A stretch of 64,000 bases of DNA, taken from positions 1,240,001-1,304,000 of the forward strand of contig NZ_BLZR01000001.1 in NCBI RefSeq assembly GCF_014193895.1. Reading direction: 5' to 3'. Of the stretch, positions 54,502 through 62,873 are shown piece by piece. The notes under the pieces were generated by a model. The model did not search any database. It was given only the letters and a program-made list of their open reading frames with translations, and was not told where the DNA came from. The position numbers were made by a program, and so were the translations under genes. Position 1 is the stretch's first letter, and the number at the start of each line of letters is the position of its first letter. This DNA comes from Clostridium fungisolvens. GTDB lineage: Bacteria; Bacillota; Clostridia; Clostridiales; Clostridiaceae.

Positions 54502-55695
54502 ATGAAGGTGGACTTTTTTAAGGAAGCTTTATCAATAAATGACGAGTTAGTAGCACTAAGAAGAGATTTTCATGAAAATCCTGAATTAGACTTTGAGGTT
54601 TTTAGGACTTCAAATAAAGTGAAGGAATTTTTAGATAAGGAAGGGATACCTTATAAATCTTATGCAGGTACAGGTGTATGCGGAATAATAGAAGGTACTG
54701 CAATTGAGGCAGAGGAAGGTGAAACTATAGCACTAAGAGGTGATATGGATGCACTTCCTATTCAAGATAAAAAGAGTTGCGAATATAGTTCTAAGGTTCC
54801 AGGTAAAATGCATGCTTGTGGGCATGATGCGCATACTACAATATTACTAGGAGCAGCTAAACTTTTAAATAAAAATAAGCATCTTTTAAAAGGAAAGGTA
54901 AAGCTTCTATTTGAACCAGCAGAAGAAACTACTGGCGGTTCAAGAGTTATGATAGCAGAAGGAGTTTTAGAAGAGCCTAAGGTGGATGCTGTACTTGGAC
55001 TTCATGTAACAGAAGATCTAGAAGCTGGAAAGATAATGATTAAGAATGGAGTAGTTAACGCAGCATCAAATCCTTTTACCATAAAGATAAAAGGAAAAGG
55101 TGGTCATGGAGCGGCTCCAAACAATGCAGTTGATCCTATAGTTATTGCGGCACAAGTTGTATTAGCGCTTCAGACTATAGTGAGCAGAGAAATAACTCCT
55201 TTTAACCCAGCAGTACTTACTATAGGTAGTATCCAGGGCGGAACAGCACAAAATATTATTCCGGATGAGGTAGAGTTAAAAGGTATAATAAGAACTATGT
55301 CCTCTGAAGATAGAGAAAATACTAAGGTTAGATTAGAGGAGATAGTAAAGGGCATCTGCGCTGCCATGAGGGGAAGCTATGAAATAGATATTGAAGAGAG
55401 CTACCCATGTCTATATAATGATGACAACATGGTAGAGCTTGTAAGAAGTTCTGCAAAAGAAGCTATAGGTGAAGAAAATGTTGAGTTGCAACAGCTTCCA
55501 AGAATGTGGGTGGAAAGCTTTGCTTACTTTGCAAATGAGAGACCTGCAGCATTCTTTATGCTTGGAGCAGGAAATATTGAAAAAGGAATTACAGCACCTA
55601 TTCATAATGCTAAATTTGATATAGATGAACAGTGCTTATCTATTGGAGTAGCTGTTCAATGTCAGTCAGTATTTAATTATTTGACAAGAGAATGA
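54502..55695 (+). CDS. M20 family amidohydrolase (N-acyl amino acid hydrolase type)
   Basis: Metallopeptidase-fold amidohydrolase of 397 aa that removes acyl groups from amino acids or peptides. The metal site is seen as MHACGHDAHTT and EPAEETTGG; a late GAGN...PIHNAKFDID carries the final histidine. The dimerisation insert has GGHGAAPNNAVDPI. The start is ATG 54502 after GGGGGC. It is probably cotranscribed with the FtsA-like gene and the two downstream genes. The exact substrate is unknown. Confidence 0.93.
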   Translation: MKVDFFKEALSINDELVALRRDFHENPELDFEVFRTSNKVKEFLDKEGIPYKSYAGTGVCGIIEGTAIEAEEGETIALRGDMDALPIQDKKSCEYSSKVPGKMHACGHDAHTTILLGAAKLLNKNKHLLKGKVKLLFEPAEETTGGSRVMIAEGVLEEPKVDAVLGLHVTEDLEAGKIMIKNGVVNAASNPFTIKIKGKGGHGAAPNNAVDPIVIAAQVVLALQTIVSREITPFNPAVLTIGSIQGGTAQNIIPDEVELKGIIRTMSSEDRENTKVRLEEIVKGICAAMRGSYEIDIEESYPCLYNDDNMVELVRSSAKEAIGEENVELQQLPRMWVESFAYFANERPAAFFMLGAGNIEKGITAPIHNAKFDIDEQCLSIGVAVQCQSVFNYLTRE

Positions 55696-55744
55696 ATTAA
55701 TATTAAGCTAAACAATGGAAGAAACTTAATTAGGAGTTGATTAT

Positions 55745-56710
55745 GTGAGAATAGAAATAGGAACAAATGAAGCAGGTCAAAGATTGGATAAATTTCTTAG
55801 AAAGCTTTTAAAGGATGTTCCACTAAGTGCTATATTTAGAGCACTAAGAAAAGGCGATGTTAAAGTCAATGGAAAAAAGGAGAAAGAGAAGTATTCACTT
55901 CAAGTTGGAGATTTAATAGAGATAAAATATATAGATTCCAAGAAGGATAAGACTGAAAAGTTCCAGTTAGTAGATCCGAAGTCTTTAAAGATAACTTATG
56001 AAGATGAAAATATGCTTTTGGTAGAAAAATGGCCAGGAGTGTTGGTGCATTCTGATAAAAAGGATGGAGAGCCAACTCTTAATGATTATGTTTTATCATA
56101 TCTTCATAAAAAGGGAGATTATACTCCAGAAAAGGAACTTACCTTTACACCAGCTCCATGCAATAGACTAGACAGAAATACTTCTGGAATAGTGTTTTTT
56201 GGAAAGAACTTCGAATCTTTAAAGCTTCTTAATGAAATGATAAGAGAAAGAAAAATACAAAAGTACTATACTGCTCTAGTTAGAGGTAGAATCAAAGACG
56301 GTAAATATGAAGCATATATATCTAAGGATGATGAAAATAACACTGCAACAGTATATGATAAATATGTTCCAGATACTAAGGAAATAGCTATGGATGTTAA
56401 GACTATCCAAAGTAATGGTGCATATTCACTTATAGAATTAGAACTAATTACAGGTAGAAGTCATCAACTAAGAGCTCATTTAGCACATTTGAATAATCCT
56501 ATTATAGGCGATCCTAAATACGGTGACAAAAAGCTAAATAATTTCTTTGAAAACAAATTTGGACTTAATTATCAATTTTTATATGCATATAAGGTTATAT
56601 TTAGGGATGTACCAGAAAAGTTCAGCTATTTAAATAATAAAACTATAGCTGAAGGTCTTCCTCCTATGTTTAAAAAGGTGAAAAAGGACGTATTTAAATT
56701 TGTTATTTAG
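55745..56710 (+). CDS. RluA family pseudouridine synthase
   Basis: Isomerises uridines in rRNA or tRNA. It starts at GTG 55745 after AGGAGT. The 321-aa protein has an N-terminal S4 domain (GQRLDKFLRKLL, VKVNGKK) and the catalytic domain with the active aspartate in NRLDRNTSG and later GRSHQLRAHLAHL. The RluC/RluD-type target cannot be fixed by sequence alone. Confidence 0.94.
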   Translation: MRIEIGTNEAGQRLDKFLRKLLKDVPLSAIFRALRKGDVKVNGKKEKEKYSLQVGDLIEIKYIDSKKDKTEKFQLVDPKSLKITYEDENMLLVEKWPGVLVHSDKKDGEPTLNDYVLSYLHKKGDYTPEKELTFTPAPCNRLDRNTSGIVFFGKNFESLKLLNEMIRERKIQKYYTALVRGRIKDGKYEAYISKDDENNTATVYDKYVPDTKEIAMDVKTIQSNGAYSLIELELITGRSHQLRAHLAHLNNPIIGDPKYGDKKLNNFFENKFGLNYQFLYAYKVIFRDVPEKFSYLNNKTIAEGLPPMFKKVKKDVFKFVI

Positions 56711-56723
56711 TTAGGGGTATATT

Positions 56724-58334
56724 ATGAAAGAGCAATCAACCAGTAAAGGATTTGCCATACTTTCATTAGCAGGCATATTAGCAAAGCTTTTGTCTTTGCT
56801 ATATGTACCTTTGCTTCAAGGGATAATTGGAACTGGAGGTTATGGTATATATCAAAAGACCTATGAGGTCTTTACCTTTCTTTATGCTGTATTAAATCTC
56901 GGAATGCAGACAGCAATAGCAAAATATATATCTGAGCTTTCAGCAGTTGAAAATCATAGAGATGCTCAGAGAACCTTTAGATTAGCAAGAACATTGTTAC
57001 TTCTGTTTGGAACTGGAATTACACTTGTACTTATAGCCAGTGCTAAGTTTATAGCTCAAAAAAGTGGTAATCCAGACATATTTATAGGACTTATAACTTT
57101 AGCACCTGCTATAGCGTTAACATCTGTTTTATGTGCCTACAGAGGTTATTTTCAAGGAAGAAGGCTTATGGGGCCATTAGCTGTATCTCAAGTAGTCGAG
57201 CAGTTTATGAATGTGGCAGTAAGTTTGTTATTCGCATTTATTTTCGTAAAGTACGGAGTTGAAAAAGGAAGTGCAGGAGGAACCGTCGGAACTTCTTTAG
57301 GAGCTTTTATAGCAATAGTTTATCTAATTTACATAGCAGCAGTTGAGAGAATTGATAAGCAAGTAATTAATAAAGATAAGGATATCAAGAGAATAAGAAC
57401 CAAAACAATAATAAAGAAGCTTGTGACCTATGGATTTCCGATAGCATTAAGCGCAGGTCTTCAAAATTTTGGAGCTTTGGTTGATATGTTTAATGTTACT
57501 GCGAGACTATCCTATGCGGGATTTACAAAAGATCAAGGGAATGTTCTATATGGAATCCTAGGATACTATAAAACCCTTTTATATGTTCCATTAACGATTA
57601 TAACCGCATTAGCTACAGCAGTAATGCCAGCTATAGTTAGAGCATTAGTAGCTAAAGATAAGAAGAGCATGAAGGAAAGTATATTGTTTGCAATAAGAAT
57701 AAGCTATGATATAGCAATTCCAGCGGCGTTTGGACTAGCTATTTTGAGTGCAGAGATATATAAAGTGCTTTTTGGTAAGACTACTGGATATGAGCTTATG
57801 GTATATGGATCAGTGGTGGTTATTTTTATGGCTATAGTTCAAATACAAAATACAATTCTACAAGCAGTAAATAAGTTTTATTTTGTAGTTGGTTCTTTGT
57901 GTGTAGGTATAGTATTAAAAATAGCATCTAACTATATTTTAATAGGATACAGAGACATTAATGTAAAAGGTGCAGTTGTTGGCGGAATTCTATGTTTCTT
58001 TGTACCGATGGTGTTGAATCATAGAAAGATGTGTAAAACTCTTAAGTTTAAATTTTCTTTACTTAAGGTAGCATCTAAGCCTATATTAAGTTCTCTAGCT
58101 ATGACTGCAGTTATATTTGTTTTAAAAATATCTGTATTCGGAATAATGAACACTTATTTAGGTGAAGGAAGAATAGTTAATTCAATAATTTTATTTATTG
58201 CCATAGTATGTGGTGGAATTGTATATTTATATACAATGATATCCATAGGAGGAATAACAAAAGCCGAGATCGATTCTATGTCACCAAAAGTATCTAGATT
58301 ACTACCAAGATTTTTAAAAAGACGTCTTAGATAG
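56724..58334 (+). CDS. MurJ/YtgP-like lipid flippase (MOP superfamily)
   Basis: Membrane protein of 536 aa with about 14 membrane segments of the polysaccharide-exporter type. The opening GFAILSLAGILAKLLSLLYVPLLQGIIG and YQKTYEVF match the Bacillus YtgP/MurJ group, which flips the peptidoglycan precursor lipid II. The start lies 13 bases after the pseudouridine synthase, probably in the same operon. The related SpoVB gene is convergent to it, so the two paralogs sit tail to tail. Confidence 0.9.
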   Translation: MKEQSTSKGFAILSLAGILAKLLSLLYVPLLQGIIGTGGYGIYQKTYEVFTFLYAVLNLGMQTAIAKYISELSAVENHRDAQRTFRLARTLLLLFGTGITLVLIASAKFIAQKSGNPDIFIGLITLAPAIALTSVLCAYRGYFQGRRLMGPLAVSQVVEQFMNVAVSLLFAFIFVKYGVEKGSAGGTVGTSLGAFIAIVYLIYIAAVERIDKQVINKDKDIKRIRTKTIIKKLVTYGFPIALSAGLQNFGALVDMFNVTARLSYAGFTKDQGNVLYGILGYYKTLLYVPLTIITALATAVMPAIVRALVAKDKKSMKESILFAIRISYDIAIPAAFGLAILSAEIYKVLFGKTTGYELMVYGSVVVIFMAIVQIQNTILQAVNKFYFVVGSLCVGIVLKIASNYILIGYRDINVKGAVVGGILCFFVPMVLNHRKMCKTLKFKFSLLKVASKPILSSLAMTAVIFVLKISVFGIMNTYLGEGRIVNSIILFIAIVCGGIVYLYTMISIGGITKAEIDSMSPKVSRLLPRFLKRRLR

Positions 58335-58342
58335 ATTGATAA

Positions 58343-58382
58343 ATAAGTAAAGGGATGAGGTTTTCCTCATCCCTTTACTTAT
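58343..58382. terminator. bidirectional hairpin between MurJ-like and SpoVB genes
   Basis: ATAAGTAAAGGGATGAGG and its complement form an 18-bp perfect stem with a TTTT loop, 8 bases after the MurJ-like stop. There is no T-run. Confidence 0.8.
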
Positions 58383-58522
58383 CGTAATTTTTTATGAATT
58401 CTTTAATGTTTTTTTGAATATTATTTAAGATTTTCCTGATATTATCTTGGAAGTTTTTCCTTTATTAAATAACATATATACATACAGTTAATCGGAGCCA
58501 ATTAAAACACGTAAATATTAAA

Positions 58523-60019
58523 TCACTCTAACTTTAATTTTAAGGAAACAAATATAAAAAATGAGAAACATGAAACAATAAGCACTATATTTCTTATTAT
58601 TAGATTTATACCTGATAAGAAAGGCATTAAAACTGTTAGAAGATAGAAAGTTAAAATACCAATTAATATATATATAATTACTTCTCCAAAAGATATATTT
58701 ATATCAATAACTTTATTAACTTCGTATAGATTTAATATCAAACTTAAGGTTGAAACTATGAAAGCTGTTATTGCATAGCCATAAACATTAATAGATGGAA
58801 TACCAGTGAGTACATATAAACATATAAGTTCTATTATCTCAGTGATTATAGAATTTCTTAATATGGCATTTTGTTTACTTAGTCCATTTAATATACCAAA
58901 CATGGTAGCAGCTGTAAAAGAGATAGGCGTACAAAATCCTGCTATTTTTATATAGGAACCTAGATCATTTCTTTGAAAAAACATTTGACCTAAAGAGGTT
59001 GGTATTAAGGTACATACGATTGTTGTGCATATACCAAGTAGAAATACTAATCGTACAACTTGTCTTATTCTACGGGTGGCAGAATAATAGTCCTTTTTGT
59101 TCATAGATTGAGATAAATCAGGTATAATTAGCGTGTTTAATGATTGTATTATAATGAGAGGAAAAGTTACTATGGTTAAAGCCATTCCACCATATTTTCC
59201 TATCATAGACAGTGCAGTGCTATATTCAAAGCCTGCTTGCACAAGTCTTCTTGGTACAATTAGCGCTGACATTGTATAGAATATACTTGTTAAAAATCCA
59301 GTAATACAAAGAGGAACAGATACTACTAAAACATCAAATAATAATTGGGCTCGTCCTTCTTTTTTTGCTGGTATTACAGGTATTTTTCTAGTTATAGCTT
59401 TGTAATATATAAATAATAAAGCTAAGCTTTGGAACTCACCTATACATAAAGATATATAAGCAACTGTAACTAAAGAAGAAAGAGAGTTTACTCTAAAAAA
59501 ATAAATCAAAAGAGCTATAACAAAAATCCTTATTCCCTTTTCTAATATGTCTATAAAGGCAGGCATAACTATTTTTGAACTGCCATAAAAATATCCTTTT
59601 AATATGTTAGATAATGCAATAAAAATCATTGCAGGACAAGTTACCTGTATTGCATTTATAGTTCTAGCATCCTTTACCCAATATCCACCTATAGCAGGTG
59701 CAGCTAAAAAAACTAATATTCCTATTATGCTTGCCCAGATTAAATTGAACATTGCAACTGTTCGTATAGTCTTGAATAGATTGCCGTAATCATTTTTAGA
59801 TGAATATACTGCAGAAACCTTCGAAATAGCAGCAACAACCCCTGCAGTCATTAAGCAGATGAATAAATTGTAAATAGGCATAACTAAACCGTAAAGTCCC
59901 ATCCCCTCTGGTCCTAATACCTTCGAAAGATAAATTGAAAATATAAATCCTAACATTCCAGTTGTTAGGTTGGCTGCAGTTAAAAGAATAGAATTCTTAT
60001 AAAAACTATTTTGCTCCAA
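58523..60019 (-). CDS. spoVB: stage V sporulation protein B-type flippase
   Basis: MOP-superfamily membrane protein needed for spore cortex formation in Bacillus. I start at TTG 60019 (MEQNSFYKNS), eight bases after GGAG; upstream in-frame codons cross that site. The 498-aa protein has about 14 membrane segments, and typical SpoVB patterns near the start (LLTAANLTTGMLGFIFSIYLSKVLGPEGMGLYGLV). The family is certain; SpoVB among the clostridial paralogs is likely. Confidence 0.9.
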   Translation of the reverse strand: MEQNSFYKNSILLTAANLTTGMLGFIFSIYLSKVLGPEGMGLYGLVMPIYNLFICLMTAGVVAAISKVSAVYSSKNDYGNLFKTIRTVAMFNLIWASIIGILVFLAAPAIGGYWVKDARTINAIQVTCPAMIFIALSNILKGYFYGSSKIVMPAFIDILEKGIRIFVIALLIYFFRVNSLSSLVTVAYISLCIGEFQSLALLFIYYKAITRKIPVIPAKKEGRAQLLFDVLVVSVPLCITGFLTSIFYTMSALIVPRRLVQAGFEYSTALSMIGKYGGMALTIVTFPLIIIQSLNTLIIPDLSQSMNKKDYYSATRRIRQVVRLVFLLGICTTIVCTLIPTSLGQMFFQRNDLGSYIKIAGFCTPISFTAATMFGILNGLSKQNAILRNSIITEIIELICLYVLTGIPSINVYGYAITAFIVSTLSLILNLYEVNKVIDINISFGEVIIYILIGILTFYLLTVLMPFLSGINLIIRNIVLIVSCFSFFIFVSLKLKLE

Positions 60020-60146
60020 TATAATCACTCCTCTAAGCCTCAATAATAAAAATTATTCAAAAAAGTGGACAAATATTCATTGCTTATCATTATTTGTACT
60101 AAGTAAAAATATATTTAGCATAGGAGCTTGGATAATGGAGGAATAT

Positions 60147-61418
60147 ATGAAGAAAATAATACTAATTGCTTTTAGTATAATTTTATCCCTTATAGGAGCA
60201 GCTCTTATCTTTAATAATGTAATGAAATCAGATATTACATGTTTAGATAGAGAGATAGGCATATCCATAAAGTTTAAGGGGATGAAAGATGCTAACTGTT
60301 TTACCTATGATAGTTTAAATAATATTTACTTAGGAACTGATAATGGAATAGAACTAATTAAGACAGATGGGAAAAGTGAAGATATAATAAAAGATAAAGA
60401 TTTGAAGATTTCATCAATAATTTATGAAGATAAGAAGTTATATTATATAAGTGATAATAAGCTTATTGGTTATGATCTTGAAAGTAAGAAAAAAGATATA
60501 TTAATAAGTAATCTTCCAAGAAATAATGATATAGGCAAATATAGTATTATAGCACGAGATAATACTATATTTATTTCAATAAGTGCGGCTACTAATTCAG
60601 GGGTAGTTAGTGATAAGAAGTCTATCCCGGATATTTCACCTATAGAACTTACTTTGAGAGGGATAAACTACGGACAAGATAATACAGGAAGTTTCTCTAG
60701 TTATGGAATTAAAACTAAAAATGGACAAGTGATAAAAGAAAGTGTTATTGGGAATGCATGCGTTATAAGCTATGATATAAAAAATAAAAAAATTCAATTG
60801 TTCTCATCCGGTATTAGAAATATTGAAGGATGGGACTATAATTCCGCTGGATCTCTAATGGCTATAGTTGGAGGAATTAAAAATAATGGACTAAGAGCAG
60901 TACTAGGGGATACTGATTATATTTATGAATTAAAAAAAGATATATGGTATGGATGGCCAGATTATAGCGGAGGTGACCCGTTAAATTCTCCTAAATTTAC
61001 TGATGAAAATGGTAAATCAGTAAAGATGATTTTAAGCAAGTTGCCTATGCTAAACCCTCCAGCTCCGTTTTATGTTCATAGTAATGCTGGTTCAATATAT
61101 GGTTTAGCAGTGGATCGTGCGGGAGCCATAAAAGAAAAAGATTCTATGTTTTTTTATGATAAACATGAAACTAGCCTTTATAATTTAGATAACAATGGAT
61201 TAAACAAAAAAATATTGAAGTTTAATGATAATATTGAATTAAAAGATATAAAACTGGTTAAACAATCAATATATATATTGGATAAAAGAAATGGAATAAT
61301 GTATGAGTTAAAAAAACAAGAGAAAAATTTAATAGGTGGATATAGAAATATAATGTTTTTTTCTCTTTGTGTAATAATATTAATAATGGTTCTAACTCTA
61401 ACGAAAATTAAGAAATAA
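60147..61418 (+). CDS. double-anchored beta-propeller protein (sorbosone-dehydrogenase-like)
   Basis: Protein of 423 aa. I start at ATG 60147 (MKKIILIAF), after GGAGG. Membrane segments at residues 3-25 and about 397-418 flank a strand-rich outer region. It contains IWYGWPDYSGGDP and AGSIYGLAVDRAG, which recall the PQQ-type sorbosone/glucose dehydrogenase propeller. Catalytic residues of that enzyme are not confirmed, so it may be a binding protein. Two anchors at opposite ends are unusual for this fold. There is no clear operon partner; a PLC-fold gene follows after 56 bases. Confidence 0.8.
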   Translation: MKKIILIAFSIILSLIGAALIFNNVMKSDITCLDREIGISIKFKGMKDANCFTYDSLNNIYLGTDNGIELIKTDGKSEDIIKDKDLKISSIIYEDKKLYYISDNKLIGYDLESKKKDILISNLPRNNDIGKYSIIARDNTIFISISAATNSGVVSDKKSIPDISPIELTLRGINYGQDNTGSFSSYGIKTKNGQVIKESVIGNACVISYDIKNKKIQLFSSGIRNIEGWDYNSAGSLMAIVGGIKNNGLRAVLGDTDYIYELKKDIWYGWPDYSGGDPLNSPKFTDENGKSVKMILSKLPMLNPPAPFYVHSNAGSIYGLAVDRAGAIKEKDSMFFYDKHETSLYNLDNNGLNKKILKFNDNIELKDIKLVKQSIYILDKRNGIMYELKKQEKNLIGGYRNIMFFSLCVIILIMVLTLTKIKK

Positions 61419-61474
61419 CAGAAATAGCTTAAAATTAATTAGATTTTTTTACGTATAAAAGCGAGGAGAAAGTT

Positions 61475-62200
61475 ATGGGGAAACGTATGGAAAAAACTTA
61501 TGGAAAAATGGCCCGTAGAGTAATGGTAGCTGTAAATCCTATTAAGAAAGTAGCAATAAAAACCCACTGTGTGGTTCATAAATATATAAATATACAGGCA
61601 ATAGAAATATTAAAAAATGATGGTTATGAAGATGCACATATGTTTTATAAGAAACATTTAAAACAGTTAAATGATGGAGTAACCTGGGCAGATCAAGATT
61701 TTAAAAGCACTAATCATTTTTTTCATTATGAACTGGAGAAAGGTTTGTATGGTTTTTCTAATGCATTGGTAGAATGTCAAAAATACTATGATGAATCAAT
61801 AGATCTAATTAAAAATGGGGAAGAACATAAAGGACTGTTTTTTCTTGGAGCATCTGCACACTTAATTCAAGATATGACTGTCCCACACCATGTTAATAAC
61901 AGACTTTTAAAGAGTCATAGAAAATTTGAACTTTGGATTATCGATAGGTTGTTTAAACACCATAATTTTGGAGTAAGTAGTGGTACAAAGAAATATAACA
62001 GTGTAGAAGAATTTATTAAAAATAATGCAAAATTTTCAAATGAAGTTCATAATAAATATTTAAATATTGAAGATACAGAGCAAAGATATTTTAAAGTCAC
62101 TAGTGAAATACTAAAGGAAGCTCAGATCACTACAGCTGGGTATCTTTTATATTATTATGATAATATAATTGTAAGGTATGATAAGGAAAAAGATTTATAA
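61475..62200 (+). CDS. zinc-dependent phospholipase C fold protein without a signal peptide
   Basis: Protein of 241 aa that matches the zinc PLC/alpha-toxin/S1-P1-like fold: WADQDFKSTNHFFH near residue 72 and ASAHLIQDMTVPHHV near 128 give the histidine/aspartate zinc ligands. Unlike secreted phospholipase C enzymes it has no signal peptide and lacks the C-terminal C2-like domain. It could be cytoplasmic or leave by another route. The substrate is unknown. AGGAG precedes the ATG. A terminator follows. Confidence 0.9.
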   Translation: MGKRMEKTYGKMARRVMVAVNPIKKVAIKTHCVVHKYINIQAIEILKNDGYEDAHMFYKKHLKQLNDGVTWADQDFKSTNHFFHYELEKGLYGFSNALVECQKYYDESIDLIKNGEEHKGLFFLGASAHLIQDMTVPHHVNNRLLKSHRKFELWIIDRLFKHHNFGVSSGTKKYNSVEEFIKNNAKFSNEVHNKYLNIEDTEQRYFKVTSEILKEAQITTAGYLLYYYDNIIVRYDKEKDL

Positions 62201-62237
62201 AGATAATGTAAGTTAAAAGATAGAATTACTTAGTTGG

Positions 62238-62273
62238 AAAAGAATTCCGTGGTATAGAGGAATTCTTTTTTTT
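62238..62273 (+). terminator. terminator of the PLC-fold gene
   Basis: AAAGAATTCC pairs with GGAATTCTTT, followed by a T-run. Confidence 0.92.
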
Positions 62274-62324
62274 ATGTAGAATAGTAAATAGTGTGCAAGA
62301 CAATATTTACAAGGGAGTAATTTT

Positions 62325-62873
62325 ATGGAATATATTTTGGATATGAGAGAAATAAGCCTTGACGGGGATTTATTGGATATAGGAAAAGAAAACTACGGGA
62401 TAATATATAATTTGAAAAAGAATATGGAAGATGAGATTTCTGTGGATTATTTTGATGATAGAGAGATTTTAAGCGAAAAAGAAGCAATATTTTATGACGG
62501 AGCAGTACTTTTTTTTACTATGGGAAAGATATGGAGTAATAGCGGAAGACGTGAGATAATAAAACATATATGGAATCTAATTAAAGATGACGGATATCTC
62601 TATATATGGGATTATGATAAGAAGGCAAAAGAAATAGTAAACGCTAATATAAAAGTTTTACTTCCAGGGGATAAAACTAAAGAATTTAAGTATAGAGATA
62701 TGAATCCAATAAATCAATTTAATGTAGAATTTATAAAAAAAGCTGCGGAAAGTTATTTTGAAATAGAAAAAGTTGATTTTTATGATAAAATTTACTTTGT
62801 AAAAGCAAAAAGAAGGGAAAGAACAAGTGATGAAAATATTATTAACAGGAGTAAATTCAAAATACATTCATAG
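62325..62873 (+). CDS. class I methyltransferase-like protein, degenerate
   Basis: Protein of 182 aa with the strand order of a small class I methyltransferase: LLDIGKENYGII in place of the glycine-rich SAM loop, ISVDYFDD with an acidic end, and LIKDDGYLYIWDYD. The normal GxGxG is absent, so SAM binding is doubtful. The radical-SAM gene starts 44 bases before this stop, so the two are tightly coupled. AAGGGAG lies before the ATG. A binding partner or helper of the radical-SAM protein is a fair guess. Confidence 0.8.
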   Translation: MEYILDMREISLDGDLLDIGKENYGIIYNLKKNMEDEISVDYFDDREILSEKEAIFYDGAVLFFTMGKIWSNSGRREIIKHIWNLIKDDGYLYIWDYDKKAKEIVNANIKVLLPGDKTKEFKYRDMNPINQFNVEFIKKAAESYFEIEKVDFYDKIYFVKAKRRERTSDENIINRSKFKIHS

